Positions 36,082-43,966 of a DNA stretch of 64,000 bases are shown in pieces. How positions within the stretch are numbered: the stretch's first letter is position 1; each line of letters opens with the position of its first letter. A model generated the notes under the pieces. The model worked only from the letters and a program-made list of their open reading frames with translations. It did not search any database and had not been told where the DNA came from. The translations under genes were made by a program, and so were the position numbers. The DNA is taken from the NCBI GenBank assembly GCA_965115835.1, contig OZ220471.1, positions 1,860,001 through 1,924,000 on the forward strand, read 5' to 3'. The DNA is from Foliamicus sp965115835. GTDB lineage: Bacteria > Pseudomonadota > Gammaproteobacteria > Steroidobacterales > Foliamicaceae.

Positions 36082-37538
36082 CACCCGGCTCCTGCGGCCA
36101 TCGGCGCCAGGCCGGTCCATGGGCGCGCGCTTTCCAGTTGCGCCGCCAGTCGCAGCAGCAGGGCCTCGCCACCCTGCGGAGCGGCCAGTTGGACGCCGAT
36201 GGGCAAGCCTTCCGCGGAACGACCGAGCGGCAGCGACATGGCCGGCATGCCGGCCACGTTGAACAACTGCGTGAAGGCCGTGTAGCGGCTGGTGATCTCC
36301 ATGTAGCGCTTCGTGTCTTCGCTGTTCACGTCGATCATTCCCAGGCGCGGCGGCGGCGCAGCCAGCGTGGGGGAGAGCAAGAGGTCGTAGCCGCCGCAGA
36401 ACTCTCCCAGGCGGCGGCCGATGTAATGGATATGCGTCAGCGCCGCCGCATAGTCGCTGGCGCTGGCTTCGGCGCCGAACTGCGCCATTTTCCAGGTTAC
36501 GTACGAAACATCCTCGCGGCGCAACTTGCGTCCCAGCACACGGCAACGGGCCTCGATTTCGGCATGAACATGCGCCGAGAGAATGAGGGTGGCGCAATTG
36601 CGCACCTGCTCCGGAGCCAGGGGAATGCGCGCCTCTTCCACCCGGTGGCCCAGGTCCTCGCACAAATGCGCGGCGCCTTCGAGAACCCCGGTGACCTCGG
36701 GATCCACGGGCGCTCCATTGAAGGCATCGCGAACCAGTCCCAGACGAAGCGCGCCCGGCGCCTGATCCAGCACCTTGAACCAGGAAGCTTCGCGGGATGG
36801 CGGGTGATAGGGGTCGCCGGGTTCCCCGCCCTCCACGGCGTCGAGAAAGGCCGCGGTGTCCCGGACGCTGCGGGCAAGCACATGGTGCTGCGACATGCCC
36901 CCGAAGCCTTCCGCACGGTCGGGACCGGACGGGACTCTTCCGCGGCTGGGTTTCAGCCCCACGAGCCCGCAGGCCGAGGCCGGAATCCGGATCGAACCCC
37001 CGGCATCGCTGCCATGCGCCGCCGGAACGATCCCGCCCGCCACCGCCGCGGCAGCGCCGCCGCTGGAACCGCCCGGCGAGTAATGAAGGTTCCAGGGATT
37101 GCGCGCGGAACCGCAGCATTCCGACTCGGTGGTAACCGCCAGAGCCAACTCCGGCGTGTTGGTCTTGCCGAACAGGATCAGGCCCGCCTGCCGGTAGCGC
37201 TGTACCAGGGTGGTGTCCTTTTCGGCCACGTGATCGGAAAACAGACGGCAGGCATTTCCGGTGGGCTCCCCCGCAAGGTGAGCGCCGGCATCCTTGAGAA
37301 GAAACGGCACGCCGCCCAGGACGCCGTTGCCGTCAGCTGCGCCGGCGCGCAACGATTCCCGCGCCCTGTCGTGGAAGGCGTGCACCACTGCGTTGATCGC
37401 GGGATTGCGCAATTCGCAGCGTTCGATGGCCGCTTCCAGCAATTCCGCCGCCGTGATCCGGCGCGCTGCCACCAGTTCCGCCAGGCCGACGGCGTCATAC
37501 GACTCGTATTCGGGAAAGATGCTCACGCCCAGTGCCAA
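36081..37538 (-). CDS. amidase-signature family hydrolase
   Basis: A 485-residue amidase of unknown substrate. The Ser-cisSer-Lys machinery is visible in GVPFLLKDAG, SPGGSSGGAAAAVAGG and GSDAGGSIRIPAS. The general layout resembles 6-aminohexanoate-cyclic-dimer hydrolase-type amidases more than GatA. The longest frame starts at TTG (37538); a GTG at 37526 is also possible. It overlaps glmU by one base, so expression of glmU probably depends on this gene. The link to amino-sugar metabolism is unclear. Confidence 0.88.
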   Translation of the reverse strand: MALGVSIFPEYESYDAVGLAELVAARRITAAELLEAAIERCELRNPAINAVVHAFHDRARESLRAGAADGNGVLGGVPFLLKDAGAHLAGEPTGNACRLFSDHVAEKDTTLVQRYRQAGLILFGKTNTPELALAVTTESECCGSARNPWNLHYSPGGSSGGAAAAVAGGIVPAAHGSDAGGSIRIPASACGLVGLKPSRGRVPSGPDRAEGFGGMSQHHVLARSVRDTAAFLDAVEGGEPGDPYHPPSREASWFKVLDQAPGALRLGLVRDAFNGAPVDPEVTGVLEGAAHLCEDLGHRVEEARIPLAPEQVRNCATLILSAHVHAEIEARCRVLGRKLRREDVSYVTWKMAQFGAEASASDYAAALTHIHYIGRRLGEFCGGYDLLLSPTLAAPPPRLGMIDVNSEDTKRYMEITSRYTAFTQLFNVAGMPAMSLPLGRSAEGLPIGVQLAAPQGGEALLLRLAAQLESARPWTGLAPMAAGAG

Positions 37539-37962
37539 GTGGGGCGGATTCTAGCAGTCGGCCGGGCCTGAGGGGGTTCGCGGGTCGATCACGGAGCACT
37601 TGATCTCCGCCGCCCAGCCGAACGGCTGCATCCACATTTTCTGTGGAAAACCTTGTGGGGAAGTGAATCAATCGCGCCCCGAACGCGCGCAGTTGTAACA
37701 ATTCCTCAAGCTTTGGTGAAAAATTCCCCCGAACCCATCCGCCCCTCTTGCATCAACAGGCCATGAGAACCCAATCGGGAGCGCCCTGAAAACCGACATC
37801 GCCCGCAAAGATGTCGATCGCCGCCGCAGTCCAGTTCGCAAGCCTGAAGTTCCGGCATGTTGCAAATCCGTCTATGGCTTTTGAACCCTATTGCTATTTC
37901 AGTTTTCTTGATGTCGTGAGCTGATCGGCGCCGGGGAGGCGTCACCTGCCGAAACAAGCGGA
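37539..37962. other. intergenic region with no gene
   Basis: This 424-base spacer lies downstream of the outer-membrane protein gene and upstream of the amidase gene. The only structure found is the direct repeat at 37726-37793, shared with 38945-39003. No convincing terminator or reading frame was seen. Confidence 0.6.
37726..37793. repeat. direct repeat flanking the outer-membrane protein gene, copy A
   Basis: CCCGAACCCATCC, CTCTTGCATCAACAGGCCA and AATCGGGAGCGCCCTGAAAA recur in the same order and orientation at 38945-39003. This copy carries nine extra bases (TGAGAACCC) before AATCGGG. The two copies bracket the beta-barrel gene. Confidence 0.85.
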
Positions 37963-38892
37963 CTAAAACTGGTACCTGAGACCCGCGCTGATGGTCCAAT
38001 GCTCAACATCATCCAGCTCCAGATCGCTGGTAAAAGGCGTTGTCCCATCAGCAAGCACGGGGCTGTGGCTGCGTATTTTCGTCCAGAGTCTGTTTTTTCC
38101 TGTAAACCCATCAATACGGGTCCAACGCCCCTTGAATACCAGAGAAACTCGTTCGCCAAGGGCATAATCCAGCCCCGCCAGCGCCTGGAATGCAAACTGC
38201 GTATCGCTCAGTTCCGTATCGAGGTTGCTGAGAGTGCCGGCAGCAGCCCGACGCCATTCTTCCGGACCCAGTTGCCCCAGGTCGTTGCGGCGCAGGAAGG
38301 AGTTTTGGTAATCCATACGTATCCTGCCCATCCCCACACCTGCGCCCAGATAAGGCGTCCAGGCCGAATCGTTCAGGAAATCGTAATACGCATTGAGGAA
38401 AAAGTGCTGTCCCCGATAGTCATGGATACCTGACTCGGGCGGCGCATTCCTGTCCCATTCGCTGTCCTTGGTGCCCAGCGCGGCGTTGCCTGCCGACCCG
38501 AGATCGATGGGTTTGTCCTGACCGCCCTGATGCCGGTACAGATACTCGGCTTCAACACGAAATGCGCCAAACCGGTAGCCCAGATTGAAACCACCGGCAA
38601 ACCCCGTGTCGATATCGAACAGGCTTCGATACAGTTCCCTGACGGTATTGTCCGTGCAAGCCGCCTCGCTCGGCGCATTGGCCGGATTGACATAAAGCAG
38701 GCTGTCGCAACGGGTGGGATGATTGATGGCCTGGTTGGAAATTTTGATGTCGTTGGACTCGGCCACCCCGGCTTCCACGCCAAGGTAAAACCCAGCCGCC
38801 ACAGCCTGTGTTGCCGGAACGAGAAAAATCGACAGGCTGATCCCTGTCAACAAAGCCTTGCGTGGCCCAGAAACGTATCTCATCAACTTCAT
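37963..38892 (-). CDS. outer-membrane beta-barrel protein (opacity/P44-like)
   Basis: A 309-residue surface protein. The start is set at 38892 because it has an AAAGAGGTG ribosome site 6 bases upstream and begins the signal peptide (KALLTGISLSIFLVPATQAVAAG); a longer frame to 39024 runs into repeat DNA. The mature part is a series of amphipathic strands with beta-barrel features: FYLGVEAGVAESN, FNLGYRFGAFRVEAEYLYRH, TPYLGAGVGMGRIRMDYQ, FQALAGLDYALGERVSLVFKGRW. It ends in aromatic RYQF, the usual outer-membrane insertion signal. Function unknown; porin-like or adhesive roles fit the family. The gene is flanked by direct repeats. Confidence 0.8.
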   Translation of the reverse strand: MKLMRYVSGPRKALLTGISLSIFLVPATQAVAAGFYLGVEAGVAESNDIKISNQAINHPTRCDSLLYVNPANAPSEAACTDNTVRELYRSLFDIDTGFAGGFNLGYRFGAFRVEAEYLYRHQGGQDKPIDLGSAGNAALGTKDSEWDRNAPPESGIHDYRGQHFFLNAYYDFLNDSAWTPYLGAGVGMGRIRMDYQNSFLRRNDLGQLGPEEWRRAAAGTLSNLDTELSDTQFAFQALAGLDYALGERVSLVFKGRWTRIDGFTGKNRLWTKIRSHSPVLADGTTPFTSDLELDDVEHWTISAGLRYQF

Positions 38893-38944
38893 CAGCTTCA
38901 CCTCTTTTTTTAACAACCCCTTGCTCTGCATTCTAACCCAAAGC

Positions 38945-39003
38945 TCTCCCGAACCCATCCATTCCTCTTGCATCAACAGGCCAATCGGGAGCGCCCTGAA
39001 AAC
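38945..39003. repeat. direct repeat flanking the outer-membrane protein gene, copy B
   Basis: Matches copy A (37726-37793) in CCCGAACCCATCC, CCTCTTGCATCAACAGGCCA and ATCGGGAGCGCCCTGAAAAC, without its nine-base insertion. It lies just upstream of the beta-barrel gene and abuts another dispersed repeat at 39007. Confidence 0.85.
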
Positions 39004-39006
39004 TCC

Positions 39007-39150
39007 CGGGAACCCGCGCCGCAAAAACTATCGGGAACAGCGCTACACGCATCTCTCGATATGGAAGCAATAATTGGGACAAGCAAGTCCGTATCCCAGC
39101 GGAATCCGGCTCGCTACCCCCTCCTGCCTGCATGCAAGATCGCTCTACCC
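39007..39150. repeat. dispersed intergenic repeat, copy 2
   Basis: Contains GCATCTCTCGAT, AGCAATAATTGGGACAAGCA and GAATCCGGCTCGCTA. The same elements appear at 50584-50735 (ATATCTCGATT, AGCAATAATTGGGACAAGGA, AAATCCGGCTGCGCTA) and partly at 21511-21590. Non-coding; may contribute to the promoter region of the beta-barrel gene. Confidence 0.75.
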
Positions 39151-39257
39151 TCTCTGCCAACATGGTTGAGACACTGGCTGCCCCCTGGTGATTGAAGGGC
39201 AGCCGAGAGAAGCAATGACAAGTCGAGAAATTCTCATCGAGTTTTCGAGGGGCATGC

Positions 39258-42200
39258 TCAGGCTCCCTGTGTGTCTTTCGCAGGCTTGTTGGAAACGGTC
39301 GGTTCGCGGCTGAGCCGCGCTCTCAAGTCCCGGATCGTTGCAAGGTCGATCCCTGTCGTGGCGGCGGCGGCACGGTCCAGGCCATCGCGCAGGTTGTCGT
39401 CCTCCGCGTCTTTCCAGGGTTCTACTTTCATGCCCCTGGTTTGCTCGAACGCTGCGGCAAGCGCACTGGCGCTCGTCGTCCTGAAATCCGGAACGGACAG
39501 CGTGGCAAGTTCGGCCTGCGAAAACGACGGGTTCATCAACGTCGCACCTCGCCTCATCATGAAGCCGAGTGCGCCAAGGGTGCTGTTGAACCATGCGCAC
39601 AAAGCTTTCGCCTGTTCCGTATTCGCGGTCCGGATCGGAACCCACATGGAGCCCAGCGCCGGACTGTCGCTGAAAATGGCGAGAAGCCGACCGGAATTCG
39701 TGTTGAACTTCGCCGCCAGAAGAATGTGCCCCGTCTGTTGCCGGTAGCGGTCGGCAAGCGCTGGCTTCCTGTCCGCCACCGCCTGTTCCGGAACCGCCTC
39801 CATTGTCGTCCGCAGATCCTTCGATCGCCCCCAGAACACGCGGTAGCTGTCGCCATCCCCATCGACCGGACGAAAGGCATCCCGAATCCTTCGCCCAGCA
39901 GGCCCGATCTTGTACCGGCTCCCCAGCGGCACAAGCGCTTTCTGCTGTTCGAGACGCATTGCAGCGCCGACAAGCTGAGGATCCAGAAACTGGCACGGCC
40001 GCCAGTCCCCTGCCCGGATGCGCTTCTCCGACTGTTCGTAAACGGTAAGCCACTTTCCCGCAGTACTTGTTTCGATAGCCTCTGCGGCCTCGATCGCTTG
40101 CGCAGGCGTCGATGGCATGGCCCGCAGCGCGACGAAGCGCGTGGGCCGAGCCCCCCCCCCAATTCGACGGCGGCATATCAGCAGCGATTCATGGATGGCG
40201 GTGTTCTCGCTGAAGTTGGGCCTGCGCGGATCGTGGCTGGTCACAACGGTTTCGATGTGGAAGCGCTCGGCAAGAAAGCGGCGTTCCGCCGTCCCACTCG
40301 GGCCAACGCAAGCTGTGGTCGGGATGACCATTGCAAGCGTACCCTTGTCTTCGCTCAGCAACCAGTCGGCAAGTGGAGTGAAAAATGTCCTGATGCTGTT
40401 CGCCGTAACGGCAGCGCCCGCCATCGAGTCTCTGTGCGCGAGATGCGTCTTTATGCCGAGTTCGTGGCGCTGCATGGCCTTGCGGCCGTCAACGCCGTAC
40501 TTCCTGCTGCGGTTCTCGTTTGCGGTAAACGGCGCGTTCATGATCACGGCGTCGAGGTTCCGCAGCGGGAACCGGATCTCAGCGCTTTCGTTGACTTGCG
40601 CAGCATCCAGACCCGCAAGCGAGCGGTGCGGCGCAACCATGGATTGCAAATTTGCACGCGAACCTTCCGCCGCCGTCAGTATCTCCAGCGACCCCGCCTT
40701 CGGATTCGGCGACCCCTCGGCCTGCGGATCGCGCGGCGCCATCAAGGATTGCAGATTTGCACGCGAACCCTCCTCCGCCGTCAATGCCTCCGGCGATCCC
40801 GCCTTCGCCCCCGGCGGCCCCTCGGACTGCGGGCCGTGAGGCATGGTGACCAGATTCATGCGCGCGTAATCGACGGTCGGGGCGCCGAGGGTCATGTTGC
40901 ACGCGGCGAGCTGGACGCCGTGCTGGTTGATGTCGAGACCGCACAAGACATCCTCCACGAGAAGCTTGTGCAGGGCGTTTCGGTCCTCGTCGCTCCTCTC
41001 CCCGGATTCGGCCACGCGAGCCTTGATAGTCTGAAGCGCCGCCATGAGCAGCGTTCCGGTGCCGCAGGCGGGATCGATAACCCGGAGTTTCGCAACGGCC
41101 TGCGGGTCCGACCAGTCGGCAAAATCGCGACTGAACGCCAGTCGCGCCAGCATGACCGCCGACAGGTTGTTGGTATAGAACGCCCCGTCGCTCCTCGCCG
41201 AGCCGAGAATGCGGTGGTAGAGCGGCCCCGCATGGTCGTAGCCGAGATCGCTCAGGGAGTCGGCGACGCGATTGGCGCATTCGGCAAGCATGCGGATGGC
41301 GTCGTCGATGGCCTTGCCTTCGCGCAGGGCTTTGAGCACCGCAAGCGCGGGGCGGAACACCGGCTTGTAGTCCTTTTCGAGGATTGCATCCCACGCAGCT
41401 TCGAGAACTTCCCTGGGGCGCTTCGCTCCCGCAACCTTGTCGAGCCGCACGATGGTTTTCATTTCCGGTTCGTCGCGCAGCCGACGTTGTAGCAGGCAGG
41501 CGTTGCAGAGCATGAGCGCGGCGACCGTGCAGACTCCCTTCGCTCCGCCGTCATTTTCGGGCGCGAGGTCAAGCGCTTCCGCAAGCGGTTGCTCCATTGA
41601 TTCTTCCTGGAGCACGGCGCTGGCGCGCCGCACCGCATCGGCGATCTCGTCGGCCACCAATTGCCCGGGCCTGCCGAGCCCCGACACGGCGGCGACATGC
41701 GCGTAAATCCCCTGCTCGGCCTCCTTCAGATCCAGTTCGCGCTGTATGTACTCATCCACCTGTTCTCGCACTTCGCCGCCCGAACTTCCCGGAGCCCTTG
41801 TTTTTGCTTCGTAGACCTTGACGAAGTTGGCGGGCGACTCCGCAAGGCGTCCGTCGTGGGCCTGGAGCGCCCGCAACACCTTCCCGACCGTCTTGTAGCC
41901 CTCGGTGTTTTTCTTGAGCGCGGCGGCAACGTCTTGGCCGGGTTCGACAACAACCGGGATGATAATGTAGCCGAAGCGCTTGCCCGGCGCCTTTCGCATC
42001 ACCCGTCCGACGGCCTGAACGACATCGATCTGGCTGTCCCGTGGGTCGAGGAAGGCAACGGCGTCGAGCGACGGCACGTCCACCCCCTCGGTGAACAGCC
42101 TGACGTTGCATACAATCCGGCACTCCCCTTGCCTGTCGGCGCTCGCCAGCGCCCGCAGTTCCTGGTTGCGCTTGAGCGCGCTGGCCGACGCATCCAGGTG

Positions 42201-43877
42201 GCGGGCCACGACCTTCATCGCCCGGTCTGTCGTCTGGTCATCCTGCCCGAAGGAGTCAACCGACTGTCCGGGTTCAGTCGCCTGGGGCGGGTTCGGTTGC
42301 CCGGGGCGGCTCGGACGCATTTGCCTGATTCGCCGGGTGGTGGCTCTCAGGACCTCGCTTTCCATGAGCGCTTGCGCGTACCACTTCGAGCGGGCGATGC
42401 TGTTGGCAAACGCCATGGTGCGCGGGAGCTTGCCGGGCTGCTCCAGCGCCTTGCCTTCGGTGACGCCATTCACCGCCAGCGAGACGCCGAGCACGCGCGT
42501 CATGTCGTTGGTGGTCGGCGCCTGCTGCCCCTTCGCTGGCGGACCGATCCCTTCCAGACGCCGCCGCAGGCCAGGCGTGACGCTTCCCTCGCTCACACCG
42601 AGGACGATTACCCGGTAGTCGGACAGCATGTCGGCGTTCACGGCCTTCTTGAACGGAAGCCGGTGGAGTTCCGGGCCGTAGACCGCTTGGACGCCCATGT
42701 CCACGACCTCGATTTCCCTTTCGGCGAGTCTCGCCCTGGATCGTGCAGTGTAGAGCCGGGGCGTGGCCGTCATGTACAGACGCTTGTGCGCCTGCAGCCG
42801 CATGTTGTCGTGGAACTCCTGGAAATCGACCGTGCGGCCATCGCCGGGCCTGCGCCCTTCGAGGACCGCTCCGGTTGTGCGGTGCGCCTCGTCGGCGATG
42901 GCCAGATCGAACGCTGGCGCTTCATGCTCCGCCTGGGCATCGGTCACGCGGCCCAGGGAATGGTAGGTGCAGAAAACAACGCGGGTTGCGCCGTGGCCGG
43001 CGAGCGAACGCGCGATCTCGCCGGGGTCCGTCGTTACCGGACATTCGAGTTCGGAGATGCGGATATCTCCCTCGTTGCGGCCTCCGGCCGTTGAATCCGA
43101 ACACACTACGATGCACTCGAGTTTGCGCGTCGTATGACGCAGCCACTCCCGCCGCGCTTGCGAGACCAGCGCGATGGTCGGGGCGGCGAACAGGATCCGC
43201 TGCCCTTCCCCGACGGTTCGCTCGGCAATGCGCAGGGAGGCGAACGTCTTGCCGGTGCCGCACGCCATGACAAGGCGTCCCCGATTGTGGTTGGCAAGCC
43301 CGCTGATTGCATCCTCGATTGCTTCTGCCTGAAGCGGCCACGGCTCCTGCACCGGGCGCCCGGCATCCCGTTCTTCAACCTGAATGTCGAGATACTGGTT
43401 GAAGTCGATCTGTGCGACCTGGGGATGGGCGTTCCGGATCGCGCTCTCCGCGTTCGGTCCCCACCTGCAGGTCGCCACCACCCACCGCAGGCGGAATATC
43501 TGCTGTTGCGAGCCGCCGAGAAACTTGTCGATCTCGCCCTTGCCAAGCCTGTGCCAAGCGTCGTAGCACTTGCACTGGATGGCGACCCACTCGCCTGTGG
43601 CGCGCCTGGCCACGAGATCGATCCCGATGTCGCGCCCGTCGCGCCCGGTCAGCGCCTCGCGCTCGGGCCACTCCGCCCAGCGCCAGATCCCGTCGATCTC
43701 GAACTCCCGTTCCTGAAGCGCGACCCGCATGAACAGCTGCTCGAACCAGCGCCCCTTCTCGACCTCGTCGCGACTCTCGGAGCGGATCCGGTCGAGGATC
43801 TGTCTGGCGCTCGGCTTTCCCTTGAGATCGAGTTCGACCTGAGGTTCCGTCATGGCCCCGGGACCCTGATACATCAC
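39258..43877 (-). CDS. single-chain restriction-modification enzyme (Type ISP-like: nuclease-helicase-methylase)
   Basis: A protein of up to 1539 residues. The N-terminus is an Mrr-like nuclease (DIGIDLVARR near 83-92, QCK at 101-103). An SF2 helicase follows (Walker A ACGTGKT 205-211, DEAH 329-332, motif III MTATPRLY, motif VI QAVGRVMRK). An N6-adenine methylase comes next (motif I DPACGTGTLL near 935; motif IV NAPF near 1114 in place of the usual NPPY/F), then a presumed target-recognition region to the end. Order and size match Type ISP enzymes such as LlaGI, which methylate one strand and translocate before cutting. A G10 tract (40151-40160) lies before the recognition region, and an internal repeat of about 40 residues sits between methylase motifs (fwd 40640-40850). 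Start may be 43877 (GTG), 43874 or 43853 (ATG). Confidence 0.88.
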   Translation of the reverse strand: MMYQGPGAMTEPQVELDLKGKPSARQILDRIRSESRDEVEKGRWFEQLFMRVALQEREFEIDGIWRWAEWPEREALTGRDGRDIGIDLVARRATGEWVAIQCKCYDAWHRLGKGEIDKFLGGSQQQIFRLRWVVATCRWGPNAESAIRNAHPQVAQIDFNQYLDIQVEERDAGRPVQEPWPLQAEAIEDAISGLANHNRGRLVMACGTGKTFASLRIAERTVGEGQRILFAAPTIALVSQARREWLRHTTRKLECIVVCSDSTAGGRNEGDIRISELECPVTTDPGEIARSLAGHGATRVVFCTYHSLGRVTDAQAEHEAPAFDLAIADEAHRTTGAVLEGRRPGDGRTVDFQEFHDNMRLQAHKRLYMTATPRLYTARSRARLAEREIEVVDMGVQAVYGPELHRLPFKKAVNADMLSDYRVIVLGVSEGSVTPGLRRRLEGIGPPAKGQQAPTTNDMTRVLGVSLAVNGVTEGKALEQPGKLPRTMAFANSIARSKWYAQALMESEVLRATTRRIRQMRPSRPGQPNPPQATEPGQSVDSFGQDDQTTDRAMKVVARHLDASASALKRNQELRALASADRQGECRIVCNVRLFTEGVDVPSLDAVAFLDPRDSQIDVVQAVGRVMRKAPGKRFGYIIIPVVVEPGQDVAAALKKNTEGYKTVGKVLRALQAHDGRLAESPANFVKVYEAKTRAPGSSGGEVREQVDEYIQRELDLKEAEQGIYAHVAAVSGLGRPGQLVADEIADAVRRASAVLQEESMEQPLAEALDLAPENDGGAKGVCTVAALMLCNACLLQRRLRDEPEMKTIVRLDKVAGAKRPREVLEAAWDAILEKDYKPVFRPALAVLKALREGKAIDDAIRMLAECANRVADSLSDLGYDHAGPLYHRILGSARSDGAFYTNNLSAVMLARLAFSRDFADWSDPQAVAKLRVIDPACGTGTLLMAALQTIKARVAESGERSDEDRNALHKLLVEDVLCGLDINQHGVQLAACNMTLGAPTVDYARMNLVTMPHGPQSEGPPGAKAGSPEALTAEEGSRANLQSLMAPRDPQAEGSPNPKAGSLEILTAAEGSRANLQSMVAPHRSLAGLDAAQVNESAEIRFPLRNLDAVIMNAPFTANENRSRKYGVDGRKAMQRHELGIKTHLAHRDSMAGAAVTANSIRTFFTPLADWLLSEDKGTLAMVIPTTACVGPSGTAERRFLAERFHIETVVTSHDPRRPNFSENTAIHESLLICRRRIGGGARPTRFVALRAMPSTPAQAIEAAEAIETSTAGKWLTVYEQSEKRIRAGDWRPCQFLDPQLVGAAMRLEQQKALVPLGSRYKIGPAGRRIRDAFRPVDGDGDSYRVFWGRSKDLRTTMEAVPEQAVADRKPALADRYRQQTGHILLAAKFNTNSGRLLAIFSDSPALGSMWVPIRTANTEQAKALCAWFNSTLGALGFMMRRGATLMNPSFSQAELATLSVPDFRTTSASALAAAFEQTRGMKVEPWKDAEDDNLRDGLDRAAAATTGIDLATIRDLRARLSREPTVSNKPAKDTQGA
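40151..40160 (-). repeat. G10 homopolymer tract inside the restriction-modification gene
   Basis: Ten consecutive C on the plus strand, read as G10 within RRIGGGARPTRF at about residue 1240. Elsewhere in this GC-rich window I noticed coding G/C runs no longer than about seven (for example in aroE and gatB). In the present sequence the frame is intact through the tract. Gain or loss of one base would replace or truncate the C-terminal recognition region. Confidence 0.9.
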
Positions 43878-43887
43878 GATTTCCCGG

Positions 43888-43956
43888 CTACAGGCGGTTC
43901 GAGCAAGCGCACAAGGTCAACCCGGACATCACATTCGTGTCGACCAGCAAGGCCAT
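43888..43956 (-). pseudogene. N-terminal stub of a PIN-domain (VapC-like) toxin
   Basis: An ATG opens a 22-codon frame, MALLVDTNVMSGLTLCACSNRL, then TAG. LLVDTNVxSxL is the hallmark first strand and acidic residue of PIN-domain nucleases, but the other acidic residues are absent, so the domain is cut off. It lies between the AAA ATPase and restriction genes, 10 bases after the former. It may be a toxin relic or a chance frame. Confidence 0.45.
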
Positions 43957-43966
43957 CGCGCCGCGC

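Noticed and set aside
34732..37119. Extended 795-codon version of GlmU
   Set aside because: The first 346 codons are the amidase gene read out of phase; the conserved GlmU start is at 36081.
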